Shown here one piece after another: positions 19,338 through 27,131 of a DNA stretch of 64,000 bases. The notes beneath the pieces are model-generated. The model made no database searches. It was not told where the DNA came from and saw only the letters and a program-made list of their open reading frames with translations. The DNA comes from Nodosilinea sp. P-1105. Lineage in GTDB: Bacteria > Cyanobacteriota > Cyanobacteriia > Phormidesmidales > Phormidesmidaceae. The stretch is from contig NZ_SMDQ01000012.1 of NCBI RefSeq assembly GCF_012911975.1, positions 1 through 64,000 on the forward strand. The letters run 5' to 3'. Every line of letters begins with the position of its first letter. Position 1 is the first letter of the stretch. A program made the position numbers and the translations under genes.

Positions 19338-19390
19338 CCAAGTCCAGACCTGGAGTTTTCCCACAGGCAGAACTCCAGGTCTGGACTTGG
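19338..19390. repeat. Dispersed palindromic repeat family B, copy 1 (perfect 20-bp stem)
   Basis: The arms 19338-19357 and 19371-19390 are perfect 20-base inverted copies (CCAAGTCCAGACCTGGAGTT and its complement) around a 13-base loop TTCCCACAGGCAG. Conserved sequence extends to about 19334-19401 (TATACCAAG at one end, ATCTGGTTTATA at the other). Related copies lie at 44952-45024 and, inverted, at 57959-58030. It stands in the long gap upstream of the 18556-19107 gene. Confidence 0.9.
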
Positions 19391-19872
19391 ATCTGGTTTA
19401 TAACGATCGCCGCTGTGGTTAGGACATGAAATTCTAATCATGCTTCTAACAATTGTGAGCCAATAGACTTCAGCATCAAACTCATTTCAAAGAGAGAGAA
19501 CCATCATAAAATCACTCTCAAAGCTAGTCATCACTTAATCAGATAAATCAGTTTTTACAGAGATTCCAGGGGCTGCTGTGTATAAAAAAAGCGACGCTTA
19601 TCAGAGAACTTACGGATAGATTGTTTTTGTTAATCTAGGCCTCATAAATCTGTGTCAATCTTGTAAAAGATGCCATGACTATCTTTGACTTCCCCAAAAA
19701 ATTGTTTTGATAGACGAGAGCGTCATCATCGGAGTTGCATCTTCACCGACTGCCTGTGTCTATCTCGGATCCCTGAGTTTGCACGGCCTTTTGTCCCCCT
19801 GCAAAACTGCCCTATGGTTGCCCCCTCTCCTGATGACCCTTGCATTTAATGTTAGGGAGTACACCAATAGTT
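19391..19872. other. AT-rich intergenic stretch, no gene recognised
   Basis: About 480 bases between repeat family B and the next small gene have many stops in all frames, runs of A/T and no strong hairpin. I see no tRNA or known riboswitch. It probably carries the promoter of the following gene, but no box can be named with confidence. Confidence 0.4.
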
Positions 19873-20148
19873 ATGGCTAATTCTGCACCCACCCCATCTA
19901 CAGACACCCAGGTCGGCGTATATGAATGTGAAATTACGCTGCGGTTTCGCATCCTGGAAGAAAATCATGTCATGCATAATCGTGAGCATCTGCTAGAACT
20001 CTTGCTCGATGCGTTTTCCTACGGTAGTGACGAGTTTATTGAGTCATTGGCGGCTCAGGTGGAGGTGGCTGAGGTCTCCCCTGTGAGCGCTTCTCCCCTG
20101 ATGAGGCGTCAACTCATTCGCCTGCAAAACATGGGTGGAGCCAAGTAG
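19873..20148 (+). CDS. Small conserved cyanobacterial protein, function unknown
   Basis: The 91-residue product starts MANSAPTPSTDTQ, then has an alternating beta-like stretch (VGVYECEITLRFRILEEN) and a helical acidic half (HLLELLLDAFSYGSDEFIES). It has no cysteine or transmembrane segment. The pattern is that of a small conserved cyanobacterial protein that I cannot name. The ATG at 19873 is chosen since it opens the conserved-looking part; in-frame TTG (19840) and ATG (19849) codons upstream are possible, and the GGGAG at 19854-19858 is far (about 14 bases) from the chosen start. Confidence 0.6.
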   Translation: MANSAPTPSTDTQVGVYECEITLRFRILEENHVMHNREHLLELLLDAFSYGSDEFIESLAAQVEVAEVSPVSASPLMRRQLIRLQNMGGAK

Positions 20149-20258
20149 CTGGGCTGACTTTGCTGATGGTGATGTTGTTTTAGGCCAATATCTAGGCATC
20201 CCCTTGACGCTAACCCTTTCTGGCCAGATGGTGCCTGCGGTTGCTTCACCTTAGAAGA

Positions 20259-20341
20259 GCACCCCTGACAGCAGCGGGTTGTCCTGCTCAGGTTGTGACC
20301 TGACCTGGATCAGGTTAGCCGCTGTAAGCCAGTCCCTGTGC
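20259..20341 (-). ncRNA. Structured RNA resembling bacterial SRP RNA (candidate ffs)
   Basis: On the minus strand the sequence contains GGUCAGGUC, then 8 bases, then AGCAG, the same spacing as in the conserved domain IV of bacterial 4.5S SRP RNA. The flanks pair: GCAC/GUGC at the ends and ACAGCGG/CCGCUG inside, so the whole folds as one long hairpin of about 83 bases. Against the call, the loop reads CACA, not a GNRA tetraloop. A T-run (20343-20347) after the last arm would suit transcription from the plus strand instead. It lies between two genes, 95 bases before the promoter-driven tRNA-Glu. I judge SRP RNA more likely than not but unproven. Confidence 0.45.
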
Positions 20342-20389
20342 CTTTTTCCTCTGCTTACGGGTTATTTTTGAGGTCAAGCCTAAAAAGGT

Positions 20390-20418
20390 TTGACAAGGGT
20401 ATACCACTTATCTATACT
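20390..20418 (+). promoter_or_regulatory. Sigma70-type promoter of tRNA-Glu
   Basis: TTGACA (20390-20395) and TATACT (20413-20418) are separated by exactly 17 bases. The tRNA 5' end is 19 bases after the -10 box, so transcription would start a few bases before the mature tRNA. This is a near-consensus housekeeping promoter. Confidence 0.85.
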
Positions 20419-20436
20419 GAGAAATGTGAAAAACAG

Positions 20437-20509
20437 GCCCCCATCGTCTAGAGGCCTAGGACACCTCCCTTTCACGGAGGCGACGGGGATTCGAATTCCC
20501 CTGGGGGTA
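20437..20509 (+). tRNA. trnE: tRNA-Glu (UUC)
   Basis: A complete 73-base cloverleaf is present. The acceptor arms GCCCCCA and TGGGGGT pair over 7 bases, the anticodon arm CCTCC-CTTTCAC-GGAGG has anticodon TTC, and the T arm has GGGGA-TTCGAAT-TCCCC. CCA is not encoded. In cyanobacteria the charged tRNA also feeds glutamyl-tRNA reductase for haem and chlorophyll synthesis, the pathway in which ChlH acts. It has its own promoter and terminator. Confidence 0.97.
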
Positions 20510-20515
20510 TTCACC

Positions 20516-20558
20516 AGAGGTTCCGTAAGGGTATACATCCTGCGGAACTTCTCTTTTT
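20516..20558 (+). terminator. Terminator of tRNA-Glu
   Basis: AGAGGTTCCG (20516-20525) pairs with CGGAAC-TT-CTCT (20543-20554) with a two-base bulge, followed directly by a T-run. It begins 7 bases after the tRNA and touches the stop codon of the convergent methyltransferase gene. Confidence 0.75.
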
Positions 20559-21321
20559 AAACCTTATTGGGTTCTGCTTTCATCGCTGTACCGATATACA
20601 TGACGCGGGTGTCAGTATCAAAGCGAGCCCGAAACAGCCCTGTTGACTGGTAGTAGCGATAGGCTGCTAGATGCTCAGCTATGGTACTGCCAAACAGGTT
20701 GAAGCCGTCAATTTGTATAGCCTGGAAGCGATGCTGGGCCAATAGATGCGTTAATTCGGCTGGGGTAATGAACTTATGCCAGTCATGGATACCACGAGGG
20801 ATTTGCCTCAACAGATCTTCCAGCAGCCAGATCATGATCAGGCGCGATCGCAGGGTGCGATTAATTGTATCAAAGCAAAATAGGCCCCCTGGCTTTAGCA
20901 CTCGGCTAATTTCGGCGATAGCCTGCTGGGGATCGGCCACATGCTCCAACACATCCACACAAATGACTCGATCGAAATGGCAATCGGGAAATGGTAACGC
21001 CTCTGCGGTTGCCACCTTATAGGTGATTGAGAAGTCAGCCGCAGCCCCATGGACTCGGGCTGCGGCAATACAGGCGGATGACGGGTCAATACCCCACGCC
21101 TGGGCTCCCCGTTGCGCCAAAAACTCGCCAGTAAAGCCGCCGCCACAGCCCACATCCAAAACCCGCTGCCCTGCCCACTGGGGTGCCTTCTGATCAAAGT
21201 AGTTAAACCGGAGGGGGTTGAGTTGGTTTAAGGGGGCGATCGTGGCAGCGGCATCCCACCAGTGGGGAGCTTGTTGATCGTAGAATGCCAAGTTGTTACG
21301 GGTTATCGGTTGATGGGACAT
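20557..21321 (-). CDS. UbiG-like class I SAM methyltransferase
   Basis: The 254-residue protein has the Rossmann-type methyltransferase motifs VLDVGCGGGFTGEFL (motif I, near residue 48), WGIDPSSACI (acidic loop), FDRVICVDVLEHV (motif post-II) and RVLKPGGLFCFDTINRT (motif III). The opening NNLAFYDQQAPHWWD and the NRT and HDWHKFITPAEL stretches match the UbiG family (3-demethylubiquinone/2-polyprenylphenol O-methyltransferase). Cyanobacteria do not make ubiquinone, so the natural substrate is uncertain. The frame extends upstream, but I use the ATG at 21321, where the family begins. That start nearly touches the start of the divergent glycosyltransferase gene. Confidence 0.85.
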   Translation of the reverse strand: MSHQPITRNNLAFYDQQAPHWWDAAATIAPLNQLNPLRFNYFDQKAPQWAGQRVLDVGCGGGFTGEFLAQRGAQAWGIDPSSACIAAARVHGAAADFSITYKVATAEALPFPDCHFDRVICVDVLEHVADPQQAIAEISRVLKPGGLFCFDTINRTLRSRLIMIWLLEDLLRQIPRGIHDWHKFITPAELTHLLAQHRFQAIQIDGFNLFGSTIAEHLAAYRYYQSTGLFRARFDTDTRVMYIGTAMKAEPNKV

Positions 21322-21334
21322 GGAACCACAGGTT

Positions 21335-22084
21335 ATGGATGTATCGATCATCATTCCCACATGGAATGAGGCCCGCTGTCTAGGGCGCACATTGAATGGA
21401 CTGAGGATTTTGGACCCGCCCCCGAGGGAGATCGTGGTGGTCGATGGGGGCAGTATCGATGATACGGTGGCGATCGCCCAAGCCCTGGCCCAGCAGTATG
21501 GCTTGCCGCTGTCAGTGGTGCGATCGTCCGATCTGGGGCGATCGCACCAGATGAATTTGGGGGCGACCCGGGCATCAGGGCATAGCCTCTGCTTTCTCCA
21601 TGCCGATACCCTGGTTCCCGACGACCTGTGTGCCCTCATCCAAACCACCCTGGCCCAGGACAATGTGGTCTGTGGCGGCTTTTTATCCCTGATGACAGGG
21701 ACCTACACCACCCGCTGGGGGGTTTCTCTGCACAACACCCTCAAAACCTACTACGCCCCCCTGCTATTTCGGCCCCATTTATTTTTTGGGCGAGGCTTGC
21801 GGCTGCTGTTTGGGGATCAGGTAATGTTTTGTCGCCGCCAAGCCTTTCACGCCTGCGGTGGTTTCGATCCTGAGTTGCCGATCATGGAGGAAGCAGACCT
21901 GTGTTTGAAGCTGTGTCGGTTGGGGCGCATTCGCCAGCTCAACCGGGTTGTGCAGTCCTCAGATCGTCGGGTTGCGGCCTGGGGCTCCCTTAAAGCCAAC
22001 GGCATATACTTGATGGTTGGCCTGCTGTGGGGTCTGGGGGTCCCGGCTACAACCTTGAAGCGATTCTATGACGAGGTCCGCTGA
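21335..22084 (+). CDS. Family 2 glycosyltransferase (TIGR04283-like)
   Basis: This protein of about 249 residues opens MDVSIIIPTWNEARCLGRTL, the nucleotide-sugar binding start of GT2 enzymes, with IVVVDGGSIDDT (Asp pair) and FLHADTLVPDDL, the DxD-like region with the extra HADT typical of the rSAM/selenodomain-associated transferase group (TIGR04283). The C-terminal third carries GGFDPELPIMEEADLC and a hydrophobic tail suggesting loose membrane contact. Donor and acceptor are unknown. The start is either 21335 (used here, matching the family) or 21320. With 21320 the start codon overlaps that of the divergent UbiG-like gene. The 3' end overlaps the convergent DUF547 gene by 19 bases. Confidence 0.85.
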   Translation: MDVSIIIPTWNEARCLGRTLNGLRILDPPPREIVVVDGGSIDDTVAIAQALAQQYGLPLSVVRSSDLGRSHQMNLGATRASGHSLCFLHADTLVPDDLCALIQTTLAQDNVVCGGFLSLMTGTYTTRWGVSLHNTLKTYYAPLLFRPHLFFGRGLRLLFGDQVMFCRRQAFHACGGFDPELPIMEEADLCLKLCRLGRIRQLNRVVQSSDRRVAAWGSLKANGIYLMVGLLWGLGVPATTLKRFYDEVR

Positions 22085-22758
22085 TTTAAGCCCCAATCGT
22101 AAGGCAGGTATTGAACTGTAGCTGTATGCGGGACTAAGGGCAGGTACTGACTCACATAGGCTGGAATTGAGTCAGCAGCCTGTAAAAAATCAGCCTGATA
22201 CCACTTAAAGATTTGGCTGCAGTATAGTACCTCCATTTGAGGGTCGTAACGCACCTTGTCAGGATTATGGATAAAGCGCTGGGCATCGGTATCCAGTTGA
22301 GCTTCCACGATGGTGGGGTAATAGGCCTCACTACGCAAGAGGGGGCAGCCTAAAGCTGCACAGACAAGGGCAAAGTGAATGCGCGGCTCCTTAAACTGAG
22401 GGCGCAAAATCTGATGTTCAATGGTATTGAGGCTCAACGATTGCCCATCTAGAACATAAATCGGGCGACTAAAAAATCTCAGGAAGCTGAGCCAGTTAGG
22501 GATGCCTATGCGTTTGGGACGAATCGAACGGATAGGATATCGCCTCAGCACCTGTTGAATCACGAGCGCATTATAGAGATTTAGCAGTAAGGCTAACTGC
22601 TCTTCCGACGACAGTGCCCCTAGGCTGATTGATGTCATCGACCCTAGCCAAGCATTCAGCGCATCGGCGGCCTCTAGCTGCCAGCGGCCATAGTCAACCT
22701 GTCCCTGGTTATCCACATAGGTCTGTAACAGAGTATCCCAGGGGTCAACATTCAGCAT
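22066..22758 (-). CDS. DUF547 protein
   Basis: The 230-residue protein matches the DUF547 family: DPWDTLLQTYVDNQGQVDYG at the start, LALLLNLYNALVIQQVL (the conserved Ala/Asn-Tyr-Asn core), LNTIEHQILRP, and IHFALVCAALGCPLLRSEAY with the conserved Cys-x-x-Gly-Cys-Pro. Function is not known to me; the Cys and His residues hint at an enzyme. The ATG at 22758 opens the domain; an ATG at 22845 would add 29 unrelated residues. The 3' end overlaps the GT2 gene tail. There is no signal peptide with the chosen start. Confidence 0.85.
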   Translation of the reverse strand: MLNVDPWDTLLQTYVDNQGQVDYGRWQLEAADALNAWLGSMTSISLGALSSEEQLALLLNLYNALVIQQVLRRYPIRSIRPKRIGIPNWLSFLRFFSRPIYVLDGQSLSLNTIEHQILRPQFKEPRIHFALVCAALGCPLLRSEAYYPTIVEAQLDTDAQRFIHNPDKVRYDPQMEVLYCSQIFKWYQADFLQAADSIPAYVSQYLPLVPHTATVQYLPYDWGLNQRTSS

Positions 22759-22850
22759 TGCGGTGGCCTTTTCTGATGAATTATAGTTGCGCGGGCAATG
22801 GATGCTCCAAGAGGGTGACGTAAAATTTAAATTGGGAAATTCCACATGGG

Positions 22851-22878
22851 CCAGGAGCCAGAATCCAGGAGCCAGAAT
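22851..22878. repeat. Two tandem 14-bp units
   Basis: CCAGGAGCCAGAAT is present twice in tandem between the DUF547 and rhodanese genes, followed by a partial third unit (CCAG). It is a short slippage-type repeat with no coding role. Confidence 0.8.
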
Positions 22879-22956
22879 CCAGTCCCTGCTTGTATTCTGA
22901 GTTCTATTCCAGGCATAAGTCCGGTCTTAAGAAATCCGCCTGGAGGTTGATCTGAT

Positions 22957-23460
22957 ATGCAAGGACCCGTTCTGAGCTGGGCTGAGTACCCCTATCTTAC
23001 TCAACCCCTACGAAGGGTAGCTTGGTCCTGGATGGCTTGGTGGGTTAGGGTACGGTTCCCAACTGTAGAAACCCTTTCGCCCCAGAGGCTTGAGCTATGG
23101 CTGCAACAGGACTCAGCGCGTAGCCCCCTGCTGCTGGACGCCCGCACTGCCGAGGAATTTGCGGTGAGCCATTTACCCCAGGCTCGTCATGCCCCTAACT
23201 TAGAGGCTGCTCTGGCTTTAGATCTAGCCCCTCAGCACCCGATCGTCGTCTACTGTTCTGTGGGCTATCGCTCAGCCCGGTTGGCGGCCCAACTGCAACA
23301 GCAGGGGTTTACCCAGGTGCAGAATTTGATTGGTTCGTTATTTTTATGGGCCAACCAAGGCCGCCCCCTCCAGCAGAATGGGCAAGTAACCAGGGCAGTG
23401 CACCCCTACAACCTGGTGTGGGGCCTGTTGCTGGAGCCCCAGGTTGAACGGGGATGGTGA
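22957..23460 (+). CDS. Rhodanese-domain protein
   Basis: This 167-residue protein has a single rhodanese domain (about residues 48-145) with the DART substrate loop (LLLDARTAEEF) and the active-site loop VYCSVGYRSARLA, whose Cys (about residue 107) would carry a persulfide. The 45-residue N-terminal extension is hydrophobic and Trp-rich (VAWSWMAWWVRV) and may anchor it to a membrane. It is a likely sulfurtransferase; its partner is unknown. It ends 5 bases from the end of the convergent GGCT-fold gene. Confidence 0.88.
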   Translation: MQGPVLSWAEYPYLTQPLRRVAWSWMAWWVRVRFPTVETLSPQRLELWLQQDSARSPLLLDARTAEEFAVSHLPQARHAPNLEAALALDLAPQHPIVVYCSVGYRSARLAAQLQQQGFTQVQNLIGSLFLWANQGRPLQQNGQVTRAVHPYNLVWGLLLEPQVERGW

Positions 23461-23465
23461 CAATT

Positions 23466-24020
23466 TTAGGCACTGCGGGGCATGATTGGCACAGGGGAAT
23501 GTTGCCGCCGCTGCAAAGTATGCATGTGATGGAACAGGTTCCAGCAATATTCCTCGGGTAGACCACAGGTGGTGGCCCCCCGCAGCACCACATTCAGGTA
23601 CCAGTCGTTAGGGGCAATTTCTTCACTGAGCTTGTCCATGACCGTATAGGTGCGGGTCGGGCCATAGCAGCGATCGCCACACACCACCTCCACGGCTTCG
23701 TGATGATAACCTTCTTCCCGGTGATCGAGAGCGGCGCTCAGGCGCCAGGGCAAATGGTACAAAACCCCATGCACCGAGGCCCTGGGGTCAGGAATGACAT
23801 CTAAAACGCCGCAATTGCGCAGGCGCGATCGCCGGAAAAACCCTAGACGATAGCCGTTCAATGTGGCTGGACCCACCACATAGGCATGGGTACTCTCCCC
23901 CAACGAACGCTTGAGATCAACCGGACACATACAGGACCCGTAGGCAAAGTAATAAAACCATTCCTCCTGGCGGTTGAAGCCAGATGAGCTATCGTTAGCT
24001 AAGGATATTGGGCTGGCCAT
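23466..24020 (-). CDS. Gamma-glutamylcyclotransferase-fold protein
   Basis: This 184-residue protein has the GGCT-like core: YYFAYGSCM (the Y-x-x-Y-G-S substrate loop) at about residues 23-31, then AYVVGPATLNGYRLGFF, LRNCGVLDVIPDPRASV, VHGVLYHLPWRLSAALDHREEGYHHEAVEV with the expected catalytic Glu (EEGY). Such enzymes cyclise gamma-glutamyl amines or gamma-glutamyl-amino acids to 5-oxoproline. The C-terminus ends in an NDWYLNVVLRGA helix found in the family. The gene converges with the rhodanese gene; no operon partner is evident. Confidence 0.82.
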   Translation of the reverse strand: MASPISLANDSSSGFNRQEEWFYYFAYGSCMCPVDLKRSLGESTHAYVVGPATLNGYRLGFFRRSRLRNCGVLDVIPDPRASVHGVLYHLPWRLSAALDHREEGYHHEAVEVVCGDRCYGPTRTYTVMDKLSEEIAPNDWYLNVVLRGATTCGLPEEYCWNLFHHMHTLQRRQHSPVPIMPRSA

Positions 24021-24195
24021 AGCAGTGAATTGAGGGCGATCGCATAAACGTTAAAGGAAAAGCTTAATCTACGGTTTGCCGGTCGGAATACCGAAGATGA
24101 GAATTATTTCTCTGTTATATCACCTTATTTATCTTCTGGTAGGATCCTAGCTGACAGTCTTGATGAAACGTTAAGCAAACGTAAAAACTAACCAG

Positions 24196-25698
24196 CTAGA
24201 CCCCAATCCCTAAGCGACCTGCCAGGCTCGGGGTTAACGGCAGTAACACCGTCAAGGTGAGAAACAGGGCTAACAATCCCAGTGCCGCGCGGGCGTCATT
24301 GGGCTCAGAAATGTCGTTAAGGCAGGGGCGTTCTAGATTGCGCTGCAAAAATAAAATCAGCACCGCCCAGTACAGGGCTAAAGGGTTGACCAACGACACT
24401 AGGGCCAGCACAACCAGCGTAAAGACGGTAGTTCTGCCAGCGGTTTTGCGGCCATAGATGGCCTGCACCACCCGTCCACCATCAAGTTGTCCGGCGGGCA
24501 TCAGGTTCAGGGCCGTCAGCACCAACCCCAGCCACCCCATGATCGTAAGCGGATGAACATCCACCAGGGGCTCCTGTAGGGCTGCCCCTAACACCACCCG
24601 AGCTAAAGAGCCCACTAAAATTGACCCCTGAAAAAAGCCCGAAGGCACCTGAAAAGCACTACCGGGATGGGAAAGTACCAGCCCCAGCAACAGCATCGCC
24701 AACGACACTAAGCCGCCAGCGGCAGGCCCCGCCACGGCAATATCAAATAACACGCTGCGGCTAGGCAGCAGGGATTCAAACCGAGTGAGGCTACCAAACG
24801 AACCAATCTGCCAGGTGGGAATCACAAAGGGGGGGCTGAGGCGGATGCCATATTTATTGGCCATCACCCAATGACCAATTTCATGGCTGGCCAAAATCAC
24901 CACCAGGGCAAGCAAAAACGGTACAGCGGCGATCCAGCGAGAAAAATCTTCCAGCAGATCAAAGCCCTGCAGAATTGCCCCCGCTTCTAGGCTGGTAAAG
25001 ACTGTGACTAGGGCAAGCAGGCCCGCTAGCCCCCACTGGGTTGGGGTAGTTTTGGGAGGATCGGCGGTTTCGGGCAGCACCACCACGGTGGGTTTTTGGT
25101 CCATGTTTTCTACCAAGAACAGGCGATAGCGATCGCCAACCCGTTCTGTCAGCAATGTTGCCAGTTGAGCGCGGGTGGCGGCTGGTTCGCCCCGCAGATT
25201 GCCGCGAAAGATCGCCCCCTGCTGATAAGGAATTGTTTCGGTACGGAAGTAGGTATCAATCCCAAAGATGCCTTCAATTTGGGCTAGATCTTCTGGTGGG
25301 ATCGCCAGAGTGTCATCTGTGGTGGATGGGTCAGGGGCGGCTGTGGGCTGGTCGCTTGCGGTGGTGTCGTTATCACTATTGTCACTCTCTGTACTCTCTG
25401 GAGCCGCCTCAGCGGCCATGGCCGGACGCTGGGTAGACAGTTGATCTTGCCCTATAGCCCTCAGGCGTCGCCCCAAAAAAATGTAGAGCCCAGTAGACCC
25501 TAACAGCAACACCAATACCCCGGCCAGATTGATATAGAGCCCCAGGGCAAAAAGACCAAAAAACAGCAGCCAAGGGACCATTAAAACCACCGATTGCAAC
25601 CAGGCCAGTATCCCCACCTTGCCATAAGGACGAGCCCTGAGGTAACCCCAGACCAGAATCGCGATCGCCGCCAGCAGAATCAGCCCAGTCGTAACCAT
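24196..25698 (-). CDS. Site-2 protease family (M50) membrane metalloprotease
   Basis: This 500-residue integral membrane protein has several transmembrane segments: one or two near the N-terminus, then from about residue 225 a polytopic core. It carries ASHEIGHWVMANKYG (HExxH zinc motif, near residue 270) and the second zinc motif LNLMPAGQLDGGRVV with its Asp. The middle (residues 80-215) is soluble, acidic and Ser/Thr/Asp-rich, followed by a domain starting LAQIEGIFGIDTYF that I associate with EGY1-like chloroplast and cyanobacterial S2P proteases. It probably does regulated intramembrane proteolysis of an anti-sigma factor or membrane regulator. The substrate is not known. Confidence 0.9.
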   Translation of the reverse strand: MVTTGLILLAAIAILVWGYLRARPYGKVGILAWLQSVVLMVPWLLFFGLFALGLYINLAGVLVLLLGSTGLYIFLGRRLRAIGQDQLSTQRPAMAAEAAPESTESDNSDNDTTASDQPTAAPDPSTTDDTLAIPPEDLAQIEGIFGIDTYFRTETIPYQQGAIFRGNLRGEPAATRAQLATLLTERVGDRYRLFLVENMDQKPTVVVLPETADPPKTTPTQWGLAGLLALVTVFTSLEAGAILQGFDLLEDFSRWIAAVPFLLALVVILASHEIGHWVMANKYGIRLSPPFVIPTWQIGSFGSLTRFESLLPSRSVLFDIAVAGPAAGGLVSLAMLLLGLVLSHPGSAFQVPSGFFQGSILVGSLARVVLGAALQEPLVDVHPLTIMGWLGLVLTALNLMPAGQLDGGRVVQAIYGRKTAGRTTVFTLVVLALVSLVNPLALYWAVLILFLQRNLERPCLNDISEPNDARAALGLLALFLTLTVLLPLTPSLAGRLGIGV

Positions 25699-25923
25699 AA
25701 TCTTGTCGCGTGTTACTGTCTTTCTTCTCTTAGGGCCAAGGGCATGCCTAATGCAATGACCTCACTCCCCAAGGCTTCCCCAGTCTACCGCTGATAGTGA
25801 TGGCCAACCAACTTAGCCCAACAGGTAGGCACCAATGAACATATGCTGTTGCAATTCAGTTAGCTGTCCTAGGCGCATGATTCCATGCCTATCTGCCTAG
25901 GGCAGAAGTTATAAGATGGGACA

Positions 25924-26862
25924 TTAATAGTCCAGTTCTTCTTCGTATTCAGTCACCTTTTTCCGCTGAGGAATATTCACCGGAGGAGCCTGATAGGGTT
26001 TGTCTTCTTCGCCCTCAGACCAAATATCATCCGTCACATCTTGAAAATCAGCGTCGTAGGCCGGTTCAACAGGTTTATTCCGGCTGTCATTCTGATCAAG
26101 CGCCGCCGCCTGATATCGCTCAGCCGATTGAGCTCGGGTCACTGGTTCTTGCACCAACTCGGGTTCACCCCAGCCCTGATCATGCCACTGCTGTTCTGCC
26201 GCCGGGGCATTAGCTTTGGTAAACTCAGCTGGAGCTTGGACCCCGGAGGGCAGCTGATTCGCGGTGGACACTGGCATAATGTACTCGCTGTCGGCATTGC
26301 GCTCCCAGGGGGCACTGCCAATCCCCAACCGCTCTAGCAGCCCCATGCTCAGCTGCACCAATTTTTCTTCTGCCCCTTCAAACACAATCAGGCGGTCGGG
26401 GCCGCTGCTGACCACTTCATCCACCGACAATTCGTAGGTGCTAATCACCTGGTCAGGAATTTGGGGCAACCCAAAAGAAGCAATCACAATCGTCTCAAGC
26501 CGACCGTTCGTGACATCAAACTTAAACCCTCGCACCCGCCCCAAGGGTTCCCCGGTTTCGGTAATCACCTCGCAATTGACCAGGGTACTGTAAGGGGCGA
26601 CATTCACCTCGTCATCCAGTGCCGCCTCATCATCCACCAAAATCACATCCCCAATTTGGCGAATGGTGCTGAGGGGCATGATTTGCTGCGTCGTAGACGC
26701 TAACCCAGACAAAATATTTTCCCGGAGGCCAATGGCTACGACTTCCCGCTGATCTACATCAACCCAGACCTGACTGACTACCCCTAGCCGTTGGCCAGAA
26801 TTACGGGTAATCACCTGGGTACCTAAGAAGTCAGAACGGAGACGATACTTGTCTAAGGTCAT
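25924..26862 (-). CDS. Double PRC-barrel domain protein
   Basis: The 312-residue protein begins with two PRC-barrel domains (about residues 6-78 and 88-168): LGTQVITRNSGQRLGVVSQVWVD and NCEVITETGEPLGRVRGFKFD show the typical barrel opening, as in the photosynthetic-reaction-centre H subunit and RimM. The remaining 140 residues are polar, Gln/Glu/Asp-rich and probably disordered, ending in a strongly acidic EYEEELDY. PRC barrels serve as protein-interaction or regulatory domains. The protein is probably soluble and typical of cyanobacteria. No function is assigned. It is preceded by a perfect hairpin at 26933-26963. Confidence 0.8.
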   Translation of the reverse strand: MTLDKYRLRSDFLGTQVITRNSGQRLGVVSQVWVDVDQREVVAIGLRENILSGLASTTQQIMPLSTIRQIGDVILVDDEAALDDEVNVAPYSTLVNCEVITETGEPLGRVRGFKFDVTNGRLETIVIASFGLPQIPDQVISTYELSVDEVVSSGPDRLIVFEGAEEKLVQLSMGLLERLGIGSAPWERNADSEYIMPVSTANQLPSGVQAPAEFTKANAPAAEQQWHDQGWGEPELVQEPVTRAQSAERYQAAALDQNDSRNKPVEPAYDADFQDVTDDIWSEGEEDKPYQAPPVNIPQRKKVTEYEEELDY

Positions 26863-26932
26863 GTCGGATGCATCTCGTTAGCCGAGACAATATATCACTA
26901 GTTTAAGAAACTAAGGCAACGTTAGCTTTCAG

Positions 26933-26963
26933 TCTATAGGCTTCTGATACAGAAACCTATAGA
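26933..26963. repeat. Perfect 8+5 bp hairpin
   Basis: TCTATAGG-C-TTCTG (26933-26946) pairs with CAGAA-A-CCTATAGA (26950-26963) around ATA, with one internal mismatch. It lies between the end of the choice-of-anchor gene and the start of the PRC-barrel gene, both on the minus strand, so it may mark the end of the first transcript. There is no clear T-run behind it. Confidence 0.6.
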
Positions 26964-27131
26964 CCTAGGTCTGAATGCCTATCTTAACTAGAATCCCATA
27001 ATTTTACAGTCCGGAAGACCGAACCGCCCAACCGCAGGCCTCAAGGAAACACCATAGCCTTTGCCCCCATTCCCCTGTACCCAGAGGCCATCGAAGACTC
27101 CCCTAGGGACTACCCAGGGGAAACCATGGCC

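Noticed and set aside
20259-20345. TPP riboswitch (ACCTGATC / CAGGTTAGCC-like words)
   Set aside because: The CUGAGA and ACCCUU signatures in the right order are absent, and no thiamine gene follows.
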